The translations under genes were made by a program, and so were the position numbers. From the NCBI GenBank assembly GCA_021793405.1, contig JAJYSV010000020.1, forward strand, positions 1-60,654: DNA of 60,654 bases, written 5' to 3'. Below, in pieces: positions 48,027-57,212 of the stretch. The DNA is from Acidobacteriota bacterium. GTDB lineage: Bacteria > Acidobacteriota > Terriglobia > Terriglobales > Acidobacteriaceae. The stretch's first letter is position 1. Each line of letters opens with the position of its first letter. The notes beneath the pieces were generated by a model, which was not told where the DNA came from, did not search any database, and worked only from the letters and a program-made list of their open reading frames with translations.

Positions 48027-49571
48027 TCAGGATTTCGTCGCCGCGGGCGCGTTGCGGCGCACCCGCAGATTGTCGATGGCGTAGTCGATGTACCGCGGCT
48101 CAAAATGCGGCGTTTGCCCCATGAACCGGCAGGTCGCCATCACCTGATCGACGATGAATTTCGGCTGGTATGCGGCGAGATCCAGTCCCCGTTCCTTTCC
48201 GACCCTGGCCACGATAAAGTTAAATATTTTGTCGGTAAGCGGCAAGCCCTGGCGTTCACACTCCCTCTCGAATATTTGCCGGTAAAGTTCGGGAGTGGGC
48301 GCTCCAACCTCGATTTTGTAGGGAAGGCGGCGCAGGAATGCGGGATCCATCAGGTCTTCGGGCTCCATGTTCGTGGAGAAGATAACCAGTTCCTCGAATG
48401 GGATGGTGAAGGTCTTGCCCGTGTGCAGCTTCAGGTAGTCCCGCCGGCTCTCCAGCGGCACGATCCACCGGTTGAGCAGGTTGGCCGGGCTTACCAACTG
48501 GCGGCCGAAATCATCGATGACGAAACATCCGCCCAATGCCTTCATATGCAGAGGCGCCTCGTAGCACTTTGCTATGGCGTCATATCTCAGGTCGAGCATC
48601 TCCAGCGTCAGTTCGCCGCCGGTAACGACAAAGGGCCGCCGGCAGGGGACCCAGCGGGCGTCGCTTTCCTCGCTGCGGATGAAGGAGAGGGTTTCCTCCT
48701 GCATCGGAGCGGCGGAACGCGGCAGGTTGTGAACGCTCGGGTCGTGGACGCGGATGATCTGACCGTCGACCATCACCGCGTAGGGAACGTAGATGACGTC
48801 GTGAAACACGTTGGCGAAACTGAGCGCCACCGAGGTTTTGCCGTTGCCGGGCGGACCGTAAAGAAGCATGGCGCGGCCGGAGTTCAATGCCGGTCCGCTT
48901 TGTTCGATCATGCTGTCGGAGAAGCTCAGGCTGCCGAAGGACTTCCGGATGCGCTCGAAGGTGACCAGCTCATTGGTCACCTTCTGAAGGTTCACCTGAT
49001 TGGAGAATTCCTCAATGGTGACGGGAGCGGGCCCGACATATCGCGACTGCTCGAGGGCGTCCGCCGCATAGCGCCGGCCTTGGTCGGTGAACGCGTAGCT
49101 CATGTCGACCAGGCTCTCGGACTGGCGCGTTCCCAGGGCGCGGAGCAGTTGACGGTCGATGGCCATCTGCACCAGGTCGAGCACAATGTGATATGGCAGC
49201 TTGATGGCGTCGACGAACTGACCGATGGACTCCAGGTGGCCGGAGTAGATGAGCTTCATCAACAGGTCCAGCAGATCGGTCTCGCCGATTTTGGTGGCCG
49301 CCACATTCGCGGGCTCTGCAGGCATGCGATGAAGGAAGGCATCCAGCGCCTTTTGCCCGATCGCGCCGATCGCGACCAGATGGTCGCCCAGGCGACCGCC
49401 GCGGTCAGCTTGAATTTCGAGTGCCTTTGTGACCTGCGCAACTGTGACCAGCTTGGCCTGAATCAGCAGGTCACCTAATCGGATTCGTGCTTCGATGGCT
49501 TCCCTCCTGGGCGGCAGCGCGATCGCTCCGGGATCTAGCAGGTTGATCTTAAACCTGGTACACACTCGCAT
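48027..49571 (-). CDS. AAA+ ATPase with N-terminal MshEN-like domain
   Basis: 514 residues. About 30-82 look like the MshEN/GspE N-terminal module (RLGDLLIQAKLVTVAQVTKA, RLGDHLVAIGAIGQKALDAF), a fold that in other proteins binds c-di-GMP or nucleotide. About 90-180 is helical. An AAA+ module follows: Walker A LLYGPPGNGKTS (237-248), Walker B GGCFVIDDFG (347-356), sensor-like VIFSTNMEP and the arginine-rich FLRRLPYKI. It ends with a helical lid. It is not a pilus motor, as Asp/His boxes are absent. Probably a regulatory or remodelling ATPase; partner unknown. ATG 49571 lacks a strong ribosome site. Confidence 0.8.
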   Translation of the reverse strand: MRVCTRFKINLLDPGAIALPPRREAIEARIRLGDLLIQAKLVTVAQVTKALEIQADRGGRLGDHLVAIGAIGQKALDAFLHRMPAEPANVAATKIGETDLLDLLMKLIYSGHLESIGQFVDAIKLPYHIVLDLVQMAIDRQLLRALGTRQSESLVDMSYAFTDQGRRYAADALEQSRYVGPAPVTIEEFSNQVNLQKVTNELVTFERIRKSFGSLSFSDSMIEQSGPALNSGRAMLLYGPPGNGKTSVALSFANVFHDVIYVPYAVMVDGQIIRVHDPSVHNLPRSAAPMQEETLSFIRSEESDARWVPCRRPFVVTGGELTLEMLDLRYDAIAKCYEAPLHMKALGGCFVIDDFGRQLVSPANLLNRWIVPLESRRDYLKLHTGKTFTIPFEELVIFSTNMEPEDLMDPAFLRRLPYKIEVGAPTPELYRQIFERECERQGLPLTDKIFNFIVARVGKERGLDLAAYQPKFIVDQVMATCRFMGQTPHFEPRYIDYAIDNLRVRRNAPAATKS

Positions 49572-49741
49572 TCACCACGAAAATGTGTGGTGCTCCGCAG
49601 GCTCGACCCAATACGGCGCGGAGGAGCTATTTGTGTCAATCCATCCGGACGACGCGCGATTTGCGAGGAACGAAACGCGCCTTGCCCGCCGATATGGCGA
49701 CACCGGATTTCGCCGCCTGGTATTTCGCGATGCATTCCAGC

Positions 49742-51745
49742 CTACCACTTGCGCAGCGTGCGTGTCAGTTTCGGATACCACGTGATTTGAATGTTCGTCG
49801 TCACGTCGGACTGGCCGCCGGGCTTGTAGACGGGAGCATTCCAGCGTTCGTACTGGAGCCACGCGTTCAACTCGACTTGAGGCTTGAGGCGCTTGACGAC
49901 GGTGACGGTGAAGTCGTTTTGGGTGGTGCCGCCTTCGACCCTGGGGCCGCCAGTGGCAAATGTGTTGCCGGGGATGAAATCCTTGGCAGCCTTGGCGTTT
50001 CTGTAGGACAGCTGCACCATCTCGCTGGGGGAAAGATGGTAGGTGAGCCAAGCCTGGCCACCTTTGGCTTCACGCCCGATCCAGTCGCCGAAGATGTTTC
50101 CCTTGTTGGTGTAGCCCTGCCGCTGAATCACCTCGATGTACATGAAGCTGCCGTTATAGCTATTCGAGACAGGGACGTCAGAGTAGACGCCCTCCGCGCG
50201 CAGGTCGAACTTGGGTGCTCCTGGGATGCGCGCCAGATAGAGACCGGAGCGGATGGCGGCGCGGCGCGGCGCGCTGACGGGGGTGACATCGTCGTGCGAT
50301 TCCGCGTCGGTGTAGAGCGTCAGTAATTTACTGGCGTAAGGCAGGCGCAAGGTAAAGTCAAAGGTGCTGAAGCGGGCGCCGGGGTCGTTGCGGGAGTATT
50401 TGGTCGCTACAGAAACATTCTGGAAACTGGTGAAGCTGTTCCAGAAGCTGCCCAACGTGATGGGGACATGGCCCTTGCCGCCCCAGATGACGGTGCGCGA
50501 AAAGCCAAACTCGAAGCTGGGGGTGGGGTTGAAGGCGAACTTTTCCATGTGGACCCAGGGATCGTTGGGATCGGTGTGGCCTTTCAGGCTGCCGACCAGA
50601 AATTCGTATCGGACCGGCCCAAGCACGTAGGAGAGGAACGGAATGTGCAACGGCTCGACGCGGTTGATGCGGAAGGAATAGATATCTTCCGCGTTGTTGC
50701 TCCAGTCGAACGCTCCGCCGGTTGCGGGGCCATCCCATACATCGCTTTTTCCAAACGAGATGTCATGGTTGAGGACGGTGGCGGAGAGGTTCGCTTCGAT
50801 GAGCCGAAAATAATTCTGGGTGGCGATGGGTCCGGCGGGAATGGTGTCCTGGGGAACGTCGGGAACCAAGTCGAGATTAGCCAGGGTCTGGGCAAGAGCG
50901 GGGGAGTAGCCGGCGGCGCTGGGCGCGTGCTGATATTCGCCGCGGACATAGAGCGCAAACGGACCCGAGGTCGCGCGGGCGCTGAAACCGGAGTAGTTGT
51001 TGAATCCCTGTTCATAGGGGCGGCCATAGTTGTTGATGATGGTTTGGCCGAGATGGAAGCTGTCGTTCAGGGGCGTTCCGCCGATGGGCATGGCGCGCTC
51101 ATAGAGCGACTCCAGGGTGGCGTTGGTTGTCCAATAGCTTGTCGCCGGCACATCGGATTCCAGTTCCGCCAGGACCGCGTCGTATATCTCCAGCGCTTGT
51201 TCGTTATTGCGCTCCGAGTGAATTCTCTCCTGCTCGGCATACAACATGCGCAGCACGCTCATCCGGGTCCAGGGGCGCATATCGACGAATGCGCTGTCCA
51301 GGTAGCCGAGGGAATAGAGTCGCAAGAGCGCGTTATAGATCCAGCTGTCGACAGGAATGTAGGTCGAGCCAAGATTGGAGGCCAGTTCCGACGCGGGCAC
51401 AACCCGGTACGGAGGGAAGGCTTCGTCCATGGAATAGGAGCCGTTGGATGGAACTGGAGGGGTATAGGAGTTTGGCGAAGCGGCGTTGGGCTTGGCCGGT
51501 GGCGGCTGACGATAGGCGGGCATACTCTGGTCCTGCTGTGGACCGAGCGCTACCGGAGAATCCATGGGCTGCCAGGACAGGTTGGCTAAGAACGCCGAGG
51601 CCGGGCTAAAGGCTATCTGTCGCGGTGCCGGGTTCGAGATTTGCTCCTGGGCTTCCGCCTGCCGGGGTTGCAGCGCGGTGAATCCAATGGCTACTCCTGT
51701 ACAGAGCAATCCTGCCAAAACTTTCTGAATGCTACGATTCTTCAC
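49742..51745 (-). CDS. Capsule-assembly Wzi-like outer-membrane protein
   Basis: About 667 residues from GTG 51745 (VKNRSIQKVLAGLLCTGVAI), chosen because GATGAGG lies 5 bases upstream and a signal peptide starts there (cleavage near QAEAQ). A Pro/Gln-rich stretch at about 45-100 precedes the Capsule_assembly_Wzi-type region: VPVDSWIYNALLRLYSLGYL-like spacing, then alternating beta strands (LGQTIINNYGRPYEQGFNNY, FALYVRGEYQHAP, DISFGKSDVWDGP) and the terminal aromatic residue W. This pattern fits an 18-strand barrel. Wzi helps attach capsular polysaccharide to the surface, so it may serve the polymer made by the locus at 35.5-45 kb. Confidence 0.8.
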   Translation of the reverse strand: MKNRSIQKVLAGLLCTGVAIGFTALQPRQAEAQEQISNPAPRQIAFSPASAFLANLSWQPMDSPVALGPQQDQSMPAYRQPPPAKPNAASPNSYTPPVPSNGSYSMDEAFPPYRVVPASELASNLGSTYIPVDSWIYNALLRLYSLGYLDSAFVDMRPWTRMSVLRMLYAEQERIHSERNNEQALEIYDAVLAELESDVPATSYWTTNATLESLYERAMPIGGTPLNDSFHLGQTIINNYGRPYEQGFNNYSGFSARATSGPFALYVRGEYQHAPSAAGYSPALAQTLANLDLVPDVPQDTIPAGPIATQNYFRLIEANLSATVLNHDISFGKSDVWDGPATGGAFDWSNNAEDIYSFRINRVEPLHIPFLSYVLGPVRYEFLVGSLKGHTDPNDPWVHMEKFAFNPTPSFEFGFSRTVIWGGKGHVPITLGSFWNSFTSFQNVSVATKYSRNDPGARFSTFDFTLRLPYASKLLTLYTDAESHDDVTPVSAPRRAAIRSGLYLARIPGAPKFDLRAEGVYSDVPVSNSYNGSFMYIEVIQRQGYTNKGNIFGDWIGREAKGGQAWLTYHLSPSEMVQLSYRNAKAAKDFIPGNTFATGGPRVEGGTTQNDFTVTVVKRLKPQVELNAWLQYERWNAPVYKPGGQSDVTTNIQITWYPKLTRTLRKW

Positions 51746-52305
51746 TCGCACCTCATCGAACGATTTTTGGGCTCCCGCCCGGTGAAATGTCCCGTCGGCC
51801 GGAGTCTGCCAAAGGTTGAACGCACACTTCAGAGTAAGATGACTTTCGCGCTGCATGCGTTGATTTTTGGCATCATCGTTCTTTCGCCAATGTATCAACT
51901 ATTTCCCATCGATGTCAGGGAGTACGGGTCGGCAGAGGACGGAGCGGCGGTCGGGATCTGTCTACGCGAATGCCGGGGAGCGGGTCTGGCCGCTCGCGGA
52001 GGCTTGTTCGGGGGCGTTCGCGGCCCATGAGGGGAGGGCGCATAACCTGGCGAAATAGTCTCGATAGAAAATTTAAATTCGACCTTTTCCTTGTGTCCGG
52101 TCGAAGTAGACATTAGACTTTTCCATTAGCCCTCTGAATTTCCTTGCTTCGCTTGACGCAACATTCGAATGCGACTGGCTACAGCCGTTCTGTTCGATTC
52201 TGTGGAGATTTTTGGCTTTCGTTTCGCGAAGCGGCCATGTTTTTCACCAACTTTTCGCGAGTCAGGTTACGTGACGCCATTCTTGAAAGACGGTGGTACA
52301 TAAGT
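51746..52305. other. Divergent intergenic region wzi-like / amt
   Basis: 560 bases. Upstream extensions of both neighbours read through parts of it, but without ribosome sites or domain similarity. I see no sigma-54 promoter (no TGGCAC-N5-TTGC) before amt, which would have been expected for nitrogen control in Proteobacteria, and no structured RNA. Confidence 0.4.
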
Positions 52306-53748
52306 ATGCGATGGATTTTGGCGCGCACTTTCTTTGTGTTTGCGCTGGTTGCGGGATGTGGGACAAGCGCGTGGGCGGTGGTCGCCGCAAGTACGGGCAG
52401 CGGCGTGCAGCCGACGCCGCAGGAGATGCAGCAACATCTGCTGCAACTGGACCAGGCGGTGCGCAATGCGCAGCTTTCCGCGGACAACGCCTGGATGCTG
52501 GTGTGCGCGGCGCTGGTATTGCTGATGACGATTCCCGGGCTGGCGCTGTTCTATGGCGGGCTGGTGCGCAAAAAGAACGTCCTGAGCACGATGATGCACA
52601 GCTTTGCGATGACGGGCATCATTACAGTGGTATGGGCCGTGGTCGGCTTCAGCTTGTGTTTCAGTTCGGGAACGAGTTTTATCGGCGGACTGGATCATGC
52701 GTTTTTGCGGGGGGTCGGGTCGGCGCCCGACCCCGCCTATGCGGCCACGATTCCGCTGGCCACGTTTATGATCTACCAGCTGATGTTTGCCATCATTACG
52801 CCGGCGCTGATCTCCGGGGCATTTGCGGAGCGGATGAAGTTCAGCGCAATGGCGCTGTTCACCTTGCTGTGGTCCTTGTTTGTGTACGCGCCCATGGCGC
52901 ACATGGTATGGGGCAAAGACGGACTGCTGAATGCGTCGCTGGCGGGAGGCGTCCGCACGTTGGATTTTGCCGGTGGCACGGTGGTCCACATTACCTCCGG
53001 AGTGTCGGCGCTGGTGTGCGCGATCTATCTGGGGAAGCGGTTGCACTATCCCAAGGAGCGCATGCCGCCGCATAGCGTGGTACTGAGCTTCATCGGCGCG
53101 GGGTTGCTGTGGGTGGGCTGGTTTGGATTCAATGCGGGCAGCGCGTTGTCAGCGGGCACGCTGGCCACCAGCGCCTTTGTGGCCACTCAATTTGGCGCGG
53201 CGGCGGCGGGCCTGGGCTGGTGCCTGGCGGAATGGCTGCGCAATGGCAAGCCCAGCGCTCTGGGAGCGATTTCGGGCGCGGTGGCGGGGCTGGTCGCCAT
53301 TACTCCGGCGGCAGGGTTTGTCGGGCCCATGTCGGCGCTCGCTATCGGGTTCCTGGCCGGACTGTTCTGCTATTTCATGGTTGCCAAGGTGAAGCAATGG
53401 TTTGGCTATGACGATTCGCTGGATGCCTTTGGCGTGCATGGAGCGGGCGGCACTCTAGGCGCGATTCTGACCGGAGTGTTCGCTTCGCGGGCCATCAATC
53501 CTATCTTTCAGGATGGGCGGGGCCATGCGCTGCCGGTAGGCTGGATGGACGGCAACTGGATGCAGGTGCCGCATCAACTGCTGGGAGTGGCGATTGCATG
53601 GACGATTTCCATAGTAGGCACGCTGGTGTTGCTGAAGGTGGTGGATATGCTGGTGGGGCTGCGCGTCAGTTCCGCAGAGGAGCACGAAGGACTGGACCTG
53701 AGCCAGCATGGTGAAGAGGGCTACGATTGGGAAATTGCAGCTTCCTAA
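52306..53748 (+). CDS. amt: Ammonium transporter (Amt family)
   Basis: 480 residues with a signal-like N-terminus (MRWILARTFFVFALVAGCGT). The core has 11 helices: MLVCAALVLLMTIPGLALFY followed by GGLVRKKN, DFAGGTVVHITSGVSALVCA and FGVHGAGGTLGAILTGVFA, all Amt signatures. It imports ammonium, and PII can block the pore. The genes for GlnK (82 bases on) and GlnD follow, so it is the first gene of a nitrogen operon. ATG 52306 is chosen since the signal peptide starts there; an ATG at 52237 is in frame. Confidence 0.94.
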   Translation: MRWILARTFFVFALVAGCGTSAWAVVAASTGSGVQPTPQEMQQHLLQLDQAVRNAQLSADNAWMLVCAALVLLMTIPGLALFYGGLVRKKNVLSTMMHSFAMTGIITVVWAVVGFSLCFSSGTSFIGGLDHAFLRGVGSAPDPAYAATIPLATFMIYQLMFAIITPALISGAFAERMKFSAMALFTLLWSLFVYAPMAHMVWGKDGLLNASLAGGVRTLDFAGGTVVHITSGVSALVCAIYLGKRLHYPKERMPPHSVVLSFIGAGLLWVGWFGFNAGSALSAGTLATSAFVATQFGAAAAGLGWCLAEWLRNGKPSALGAISGAVAGLVAITPAAGFVGPMSALAIGFLAGLFCYFMVAKVKQWFGYDDSLDAFGVHGAGGTLGAILTGVFASRAINPIFQDGRGHALPVGWMDGNWMQVPHQLLGVAIAWTISIVGTLVLLKVVDMLVGLRVSSAEEHEGLDLSQHGEEGYDWEIAAS

Positions 53749-53830
53749 TCTTGCTCTGGTATCTTGGCGTTGAGCGAAGACGGACTGGAAGGCAGACGTT
53801 CTTTGTTCCAGGAAGACGAGGAAGCGAGAT

Positions 53831-54169
53831 ATGCAGAAGATTGAAGCAGTGATTCAGCCATCGAAGCTGGACGCGGTCAAGGACGCGCTGATTGAAATCG
53901 GGGTGGAGGGCATCACGATTCTTGAGGCGCGCGGCCATGGGCGTCAGAAGGGCCATACCGAGTTTTACCGCGGCCGGGAATATGCGGTGGACGTTCTGCC
54001 GAAGATCAAACTGGAGATAGTGGTTGCCGATGCGATGGCGGAACGCGCCGTGCAGGCAATCCTGACCGCCGCGCGCACAGGCAAGATCGGAGATGGCAAG
54101 ATCTTTCTTTCGCGGGTGGAGGACGCCATTCGCATTCGCAACGATGAACGTGGAGAGTCCGCCTTGTAG
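53831..54169 (+). CDS. glnK: Nitrogen regulatory PII protein (GlnK/GlnB)
   Basis: 112 residues, full PII length. Start MQKIEAVIQPSKLDAVKDAL; T-loop with uridylylation Tyr51 in GREYAVDVLPK; B- and C-loops TGKIGDGKIFL and RIRNDERGESAL. It senses 2-oxoglutarate and ATP/ADP and regulates Amt. With amt upstream and glnD downstream, GlnK is the natural name. The retained Tyr51 fits modification by the adjacent GlnD. Confidence 0.95.
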   Translation: MQKIEAVIQPSKLDAVKDALIEIGVEGITILEARGHGRQKGHTEFYRGREYAVDVLPKIKLEIVVADAMAERAVQAILTAARTGKIGDGKIFLSRVEDAIRIRNDERGESAL

Positions 54170-54216
54170 ACTGTATTGGTAAGGAGCCTTTCATCCCGAT
54201 ACACGGTTCATCCTCG

Positions 54217-56868
54217 ATGACGGCACTGCGTCTGGAGTACCAACGCAACTCTGACCAGATGCGGGAATCCTTTGCGGAATCGCAGAATGGCTCCGCGCTG
54301 GTGCAGCGCCGGGCTGAACTGGTGGACGACCTGATCGAGCGCCTGTGGCTGGAGCACGTTGCCGCCGAGGAGTATGGACCGCAGGGATTGACCCTGGCAG
54401 CCATTGGCGGATATGGAAGATGCCAGCTGTTTCCCTACTCGGACATCGATCTGCTGTTCATCGCGAACGACGCGGGGGTGGAGGGACGCTACAAGGTTGC
54501 GATACGGCGACTTTGTCAGGACCTGTGGGACATTGGCTTACGGGTGAGCGCCACCACGCGCGCGGTGGAAGAGTGCGAACGGATCAGCGAAGAAAATCCT
54601 GAATTTACACTGTCGCTGCTCGACAGACGCTATATCGCGGGAGATTTCGCGCTGTTCGAGGATCTGGATCTGGAGCGGATTCCGTCGCTGATCGAGCGCC
54701 GGCGTTCCCAATTGCTGGCCGCGATTGCGCGTCTGGCGCATGCCCGCCAGGCAAAATTTCAACGAACGCTGTTTCATCTGGAACCCAACGTGAAAGATGG
54801 CGTGGGCGGATTGCGCGATTTTCACATCTGCACATGGTTGGGTCAGGTGTTGCCAGAGAGCGCGCGGCATTCGTCGAATCGTTATGAAAACGAACTGCTG
54901 GTCGAGCGCCAGGATGATTCCGCTCTGGCGCATCAATTTCTGATCACGGTTCGCACCTTTCTGCATTACCGAAGCCAGCGCGATGACAACATGCTCTACT
55001 GGCAGGCGCAGGACGAGGCAGCGGCGCGGCGACTGGGACTTTCGATCATGCAGTCCAAGCTGGCAGAAAAGCGTCCCCCGGATACGGCGGGCTGGATGCG
55101 GCAATATTTTCGTCACGCGCGGTCGATCGATTGGCTCACCCGCCAAATGCTGGACGAAATTCCGAGCGGCCGCCTTTCCTTGATCGATCACGTTCGCCAA
55201 TGGCGCAGCCGGACCGTAGTGGACGGGTGCCCGGTGTCCGACGGCAGAATCTCACTGAAGACGGCCGCGGAATATGCCGATCCCGATCGCATGCTGACTC
55301 TGTTTCAGATGCTGGCGGAGCAGCGGCTGCAACTGAGCCGGGAAGCGGAAGGGCATTTGAGCGAATCGCTGGCGGTGCTGGCGGAGCGACTGCCTGCCGG
55401 GGCCACGCTTTGGGAAAGAGTACGTCGGATCCTTCTCGGGCCGGAAGTTGCCAATGCGCTGCGCGCCATGCATGCGCTGGGGATTCTCGAGCTGATTCTT
55501 CCGGAGTTCCATGGGGTCGACGCGCTGGTGGTTCGGGATGCCTATCACCGCTATACGGTGGATGAGCACACGTTTTTGATTCTTGAAAATCTGCATTCCT
55601 TGGCGCAGCCGGCCTACGAGTGGGAAGAGCGTTTTTACGCGATCCTGCAGGAGGTGGAAGAGCCCGAACTGCTGTATCTTGCCGCGCTGTTGCACGACAC
55701 CGGCAAAGCGCGCGGGGAAGGCAACCATACTCTCCATAGCATGGGGATTGCCGCCGCGGTCTGCGAGCGCTGGCATCTGACGGCGAACCAGCGTGAAACG
55801 GTGTTGCGCCTGATCCGGCAGCACCTGGAAATGTCTCTGACGCTGCGGAAGGACATTTTCGATGCGGAAACGGTGCGGACTTTCGCGGAGATGGTAGGCA
55901 CGCCCAACAACCTGCGGCTGCTGACGCTGTTGACGTATGCCGATGTCCGGTCGGTCAATCCGGAGGCGCTTACACCGTGGAAGGCGGAGAATTTGTGGCG
56001 GCTCTACATGGCGACATCGAATTATCTGGACCGCAATGTGGATGAGGACCGCATCGAGGCGGATGCCGACACGGTGGCGATTCAGGAAGTGATTGCGCTG
56101 TCTCCGAACGATGCGGCGGAAATTCATCTCTTCCTGGCCGGTCTGCCGCAACGATATTTGCGCACGCGGTCGGCGCAAGAGATCCTGACGCACTGGCAAC
56201 TTGCTCGTCAGCTGGAAGCATCGTCGTCGGAAGTTCTGCTGACGCATGCCGGGGCATCGTGGGAATGTACGCTGATTACGCGCGACCGTCCGTTCCTGTT
56301 TGCCGATATGGCGGGTGCGTTGACGGCGTGGGGGATGGATATCATCAAGGCGGACGCGTTCTCGAATGCGGCTGGGATCGTAATCGACAGCTTCCGCTTT
56401 CTCGACCGCTATGACACCCTGGCCCTGAATCCAGCCGAGACGACGCGGTTCCAGAAGAGCCTGACCGATGTTGCCAGTGGAGCCGTAGCGGTGGCGCGAT
56501 TGCTGGCGTCCCGGGCGCATTCGGCGCGCGTCCAGAACAACAAGATGCAGGTGGAAACACGGCTGTCCGTCGACAATACCTCTTCGACTCACAGCACGAT
56601 CCTGCAGGTGATTACGCAGGACACGCCCGGACTGCTGCGGCGCCTGAGCCTGGTGTTGGCGGAGATGCAATGCAATATTTCCGTGGCGCTGATCGATACC
56701 GAGGGCGAAGTTGCGATCGACGTCTTCTACCTGACGAAAAACGCGCATGGGCAGGGAATCGGTTCCTCCGGTGCCGAGGCGGAAAATGCGAAGCTCGATC
56801 CCGAGTTTCTGGAGCGTTTGCAGCAGGCGCTGACGGAGACGTTGCAGACGACGGGCGTACCACACTGA
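54217..56868 (+). CDS. glnD: [Protein-PII] uridylyltransferase / uridylyl-removing enzyme
   Basis: 883 residues, usual length. Nucleotidyltransferase domain with GGYGRCQLFPYSDIDLLF (metal Asp76 and Asp78); the central PII-uridylyltransferase domain with VKDGVGGLRDFH; the HD hydrolase domain with AALLHDTGKARG; and two C-terminal ACT domains (TLITRDRPFLFADMAGAL; LQVITQDTPGLLRRLSLVLA) that sense glutamine. It adds UMP to PII when glutamine is low and removes it when high. It begins 47 bases after glnK in the same direction. All catalytic motifs are present. Confidence 0.95.
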   Translation: MTALRLEYQRNSDQMRESFAESQNGSALVQRRAELVDDLIERLWLEHVAAEEYGPQGLTLAAIGGYGRCQLFPYSDIDLLFIANDAGVEGRYKVAIRRLCQDLWDIGLRVSATTRAVEECERISEENPEFTLSLLDRRYIAGDFALFEDLDLERIPSLIERRRSQLLAAIARLAHARQAKFQRTLFHLEPNVKDGVGGLRDFHICTWLGQVLPESARHSSNRYENELLVERQDDSALAHQFLITVRTFLHYRSQRDDNMLYWQAQDEAAARRLGLSIMQSKLAEKRPPDTAGWMRQYFRHARSIDWLTRQMLDEIPSGRLSLIDHVRQWRSRTVVDGCPVSDGRISLKTAAEYADPDRMLTLFQMLAEQRLQLSREAEGHLSESLAVLAERLPAGATLWERVRRILLGPEVANALRAMHALGILELILPEFHGVDALVVRDAYHRYTVDEHTFLILENLHSLAQPAYEWEERFYAILQEVEEPELLYLAALLHDTGKARGEGNHTLHSMGIAAAVCERWHLTANQRETVLRLIRQHLEMSLTLRKDIFDAETVRTFAEMVGTPNNLRLLTLLTYADVRSVNPEALTPWKAENLWRLYMATSNYLDRNVDEDRIEADADTVAIQEVIALSPNDAAEIHLFLAGLPQRYLRTRSAQEILTHWQLARQLEASSSEVLLTHAGASWECTLITRDRPFLFADMAGALTAWGMDIIKADAFSNAAGIVIDSFRFLDRYDTLALNPAETTRFQKSLTDVASGAVAVARLLASRAHSARVQNNKMQVETRLSVDNTSSTHSTILQVITQDTPGLLRRLSLVLAEMQCNISVALIDTEGEVAIDVFYLTKNAHGQGIGSSGAEAENAKLDPEFLERLQQALTETLQTTGVPH

Positions 56869-56896
56869 GGCGACCCGTGCCAGTGGGAGAACTTGG

Positions 56897-56998
56897 GCCT
56901 TTTCTCGGTTACTGTGATGTGGGCATCGTTCTATCCCCACCCTAACTGCGCTAGGATGGGCGCCCATAACATCCCACCATCTGTGAAATGCTCTAAGT
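56897..56998 (+). repeat. Dispersed 3' palindromic repeat, copy B
   Basis: TTTCTCGGTTACTGTGATGT, then GGGCATCGTTCTATCCCCAC and a CTAGGATGGGC core, ending CTGTGAAATGCTCTA. It starts about 30 bases after the glnD stop in the same orientation. The rest of 56869-57212 shows no gene. Confidence 0.7.
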
Positions 56999-57212
56999 TG
57001 GCCTTTTTCTCGCAGACACCCACCGGATTCCGCCCGTGCGCACCCCGGAGGTACACTGATGAGGTTGTTAGCGGCTGAGGTTCCCCTTGCATATTCGCGG
57101 GTGAGCTTTGCGAGCGCTCGCATGGTTCGACAGAATGCATCCTGAACCGGAGAGTTCGGCGTCGCGAACGATTCAATCCCTGGAGCAAGACGCGATCTCG
57201 CCGGGGGATGGA

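Noticed and set aside
48105-49478. 457-codon plus-strand frame opposite the AAA+ ATPase
   Set aside because: Antisense to intact Walker A and B motifs; rich in His, Gln and Val with no domain.
52144-52305. N-terminal extension of the ammonium transporter
   Set aside because: The extra 54 residues are polar and unlike Amt; the signal peptide begins at ATG 52306.
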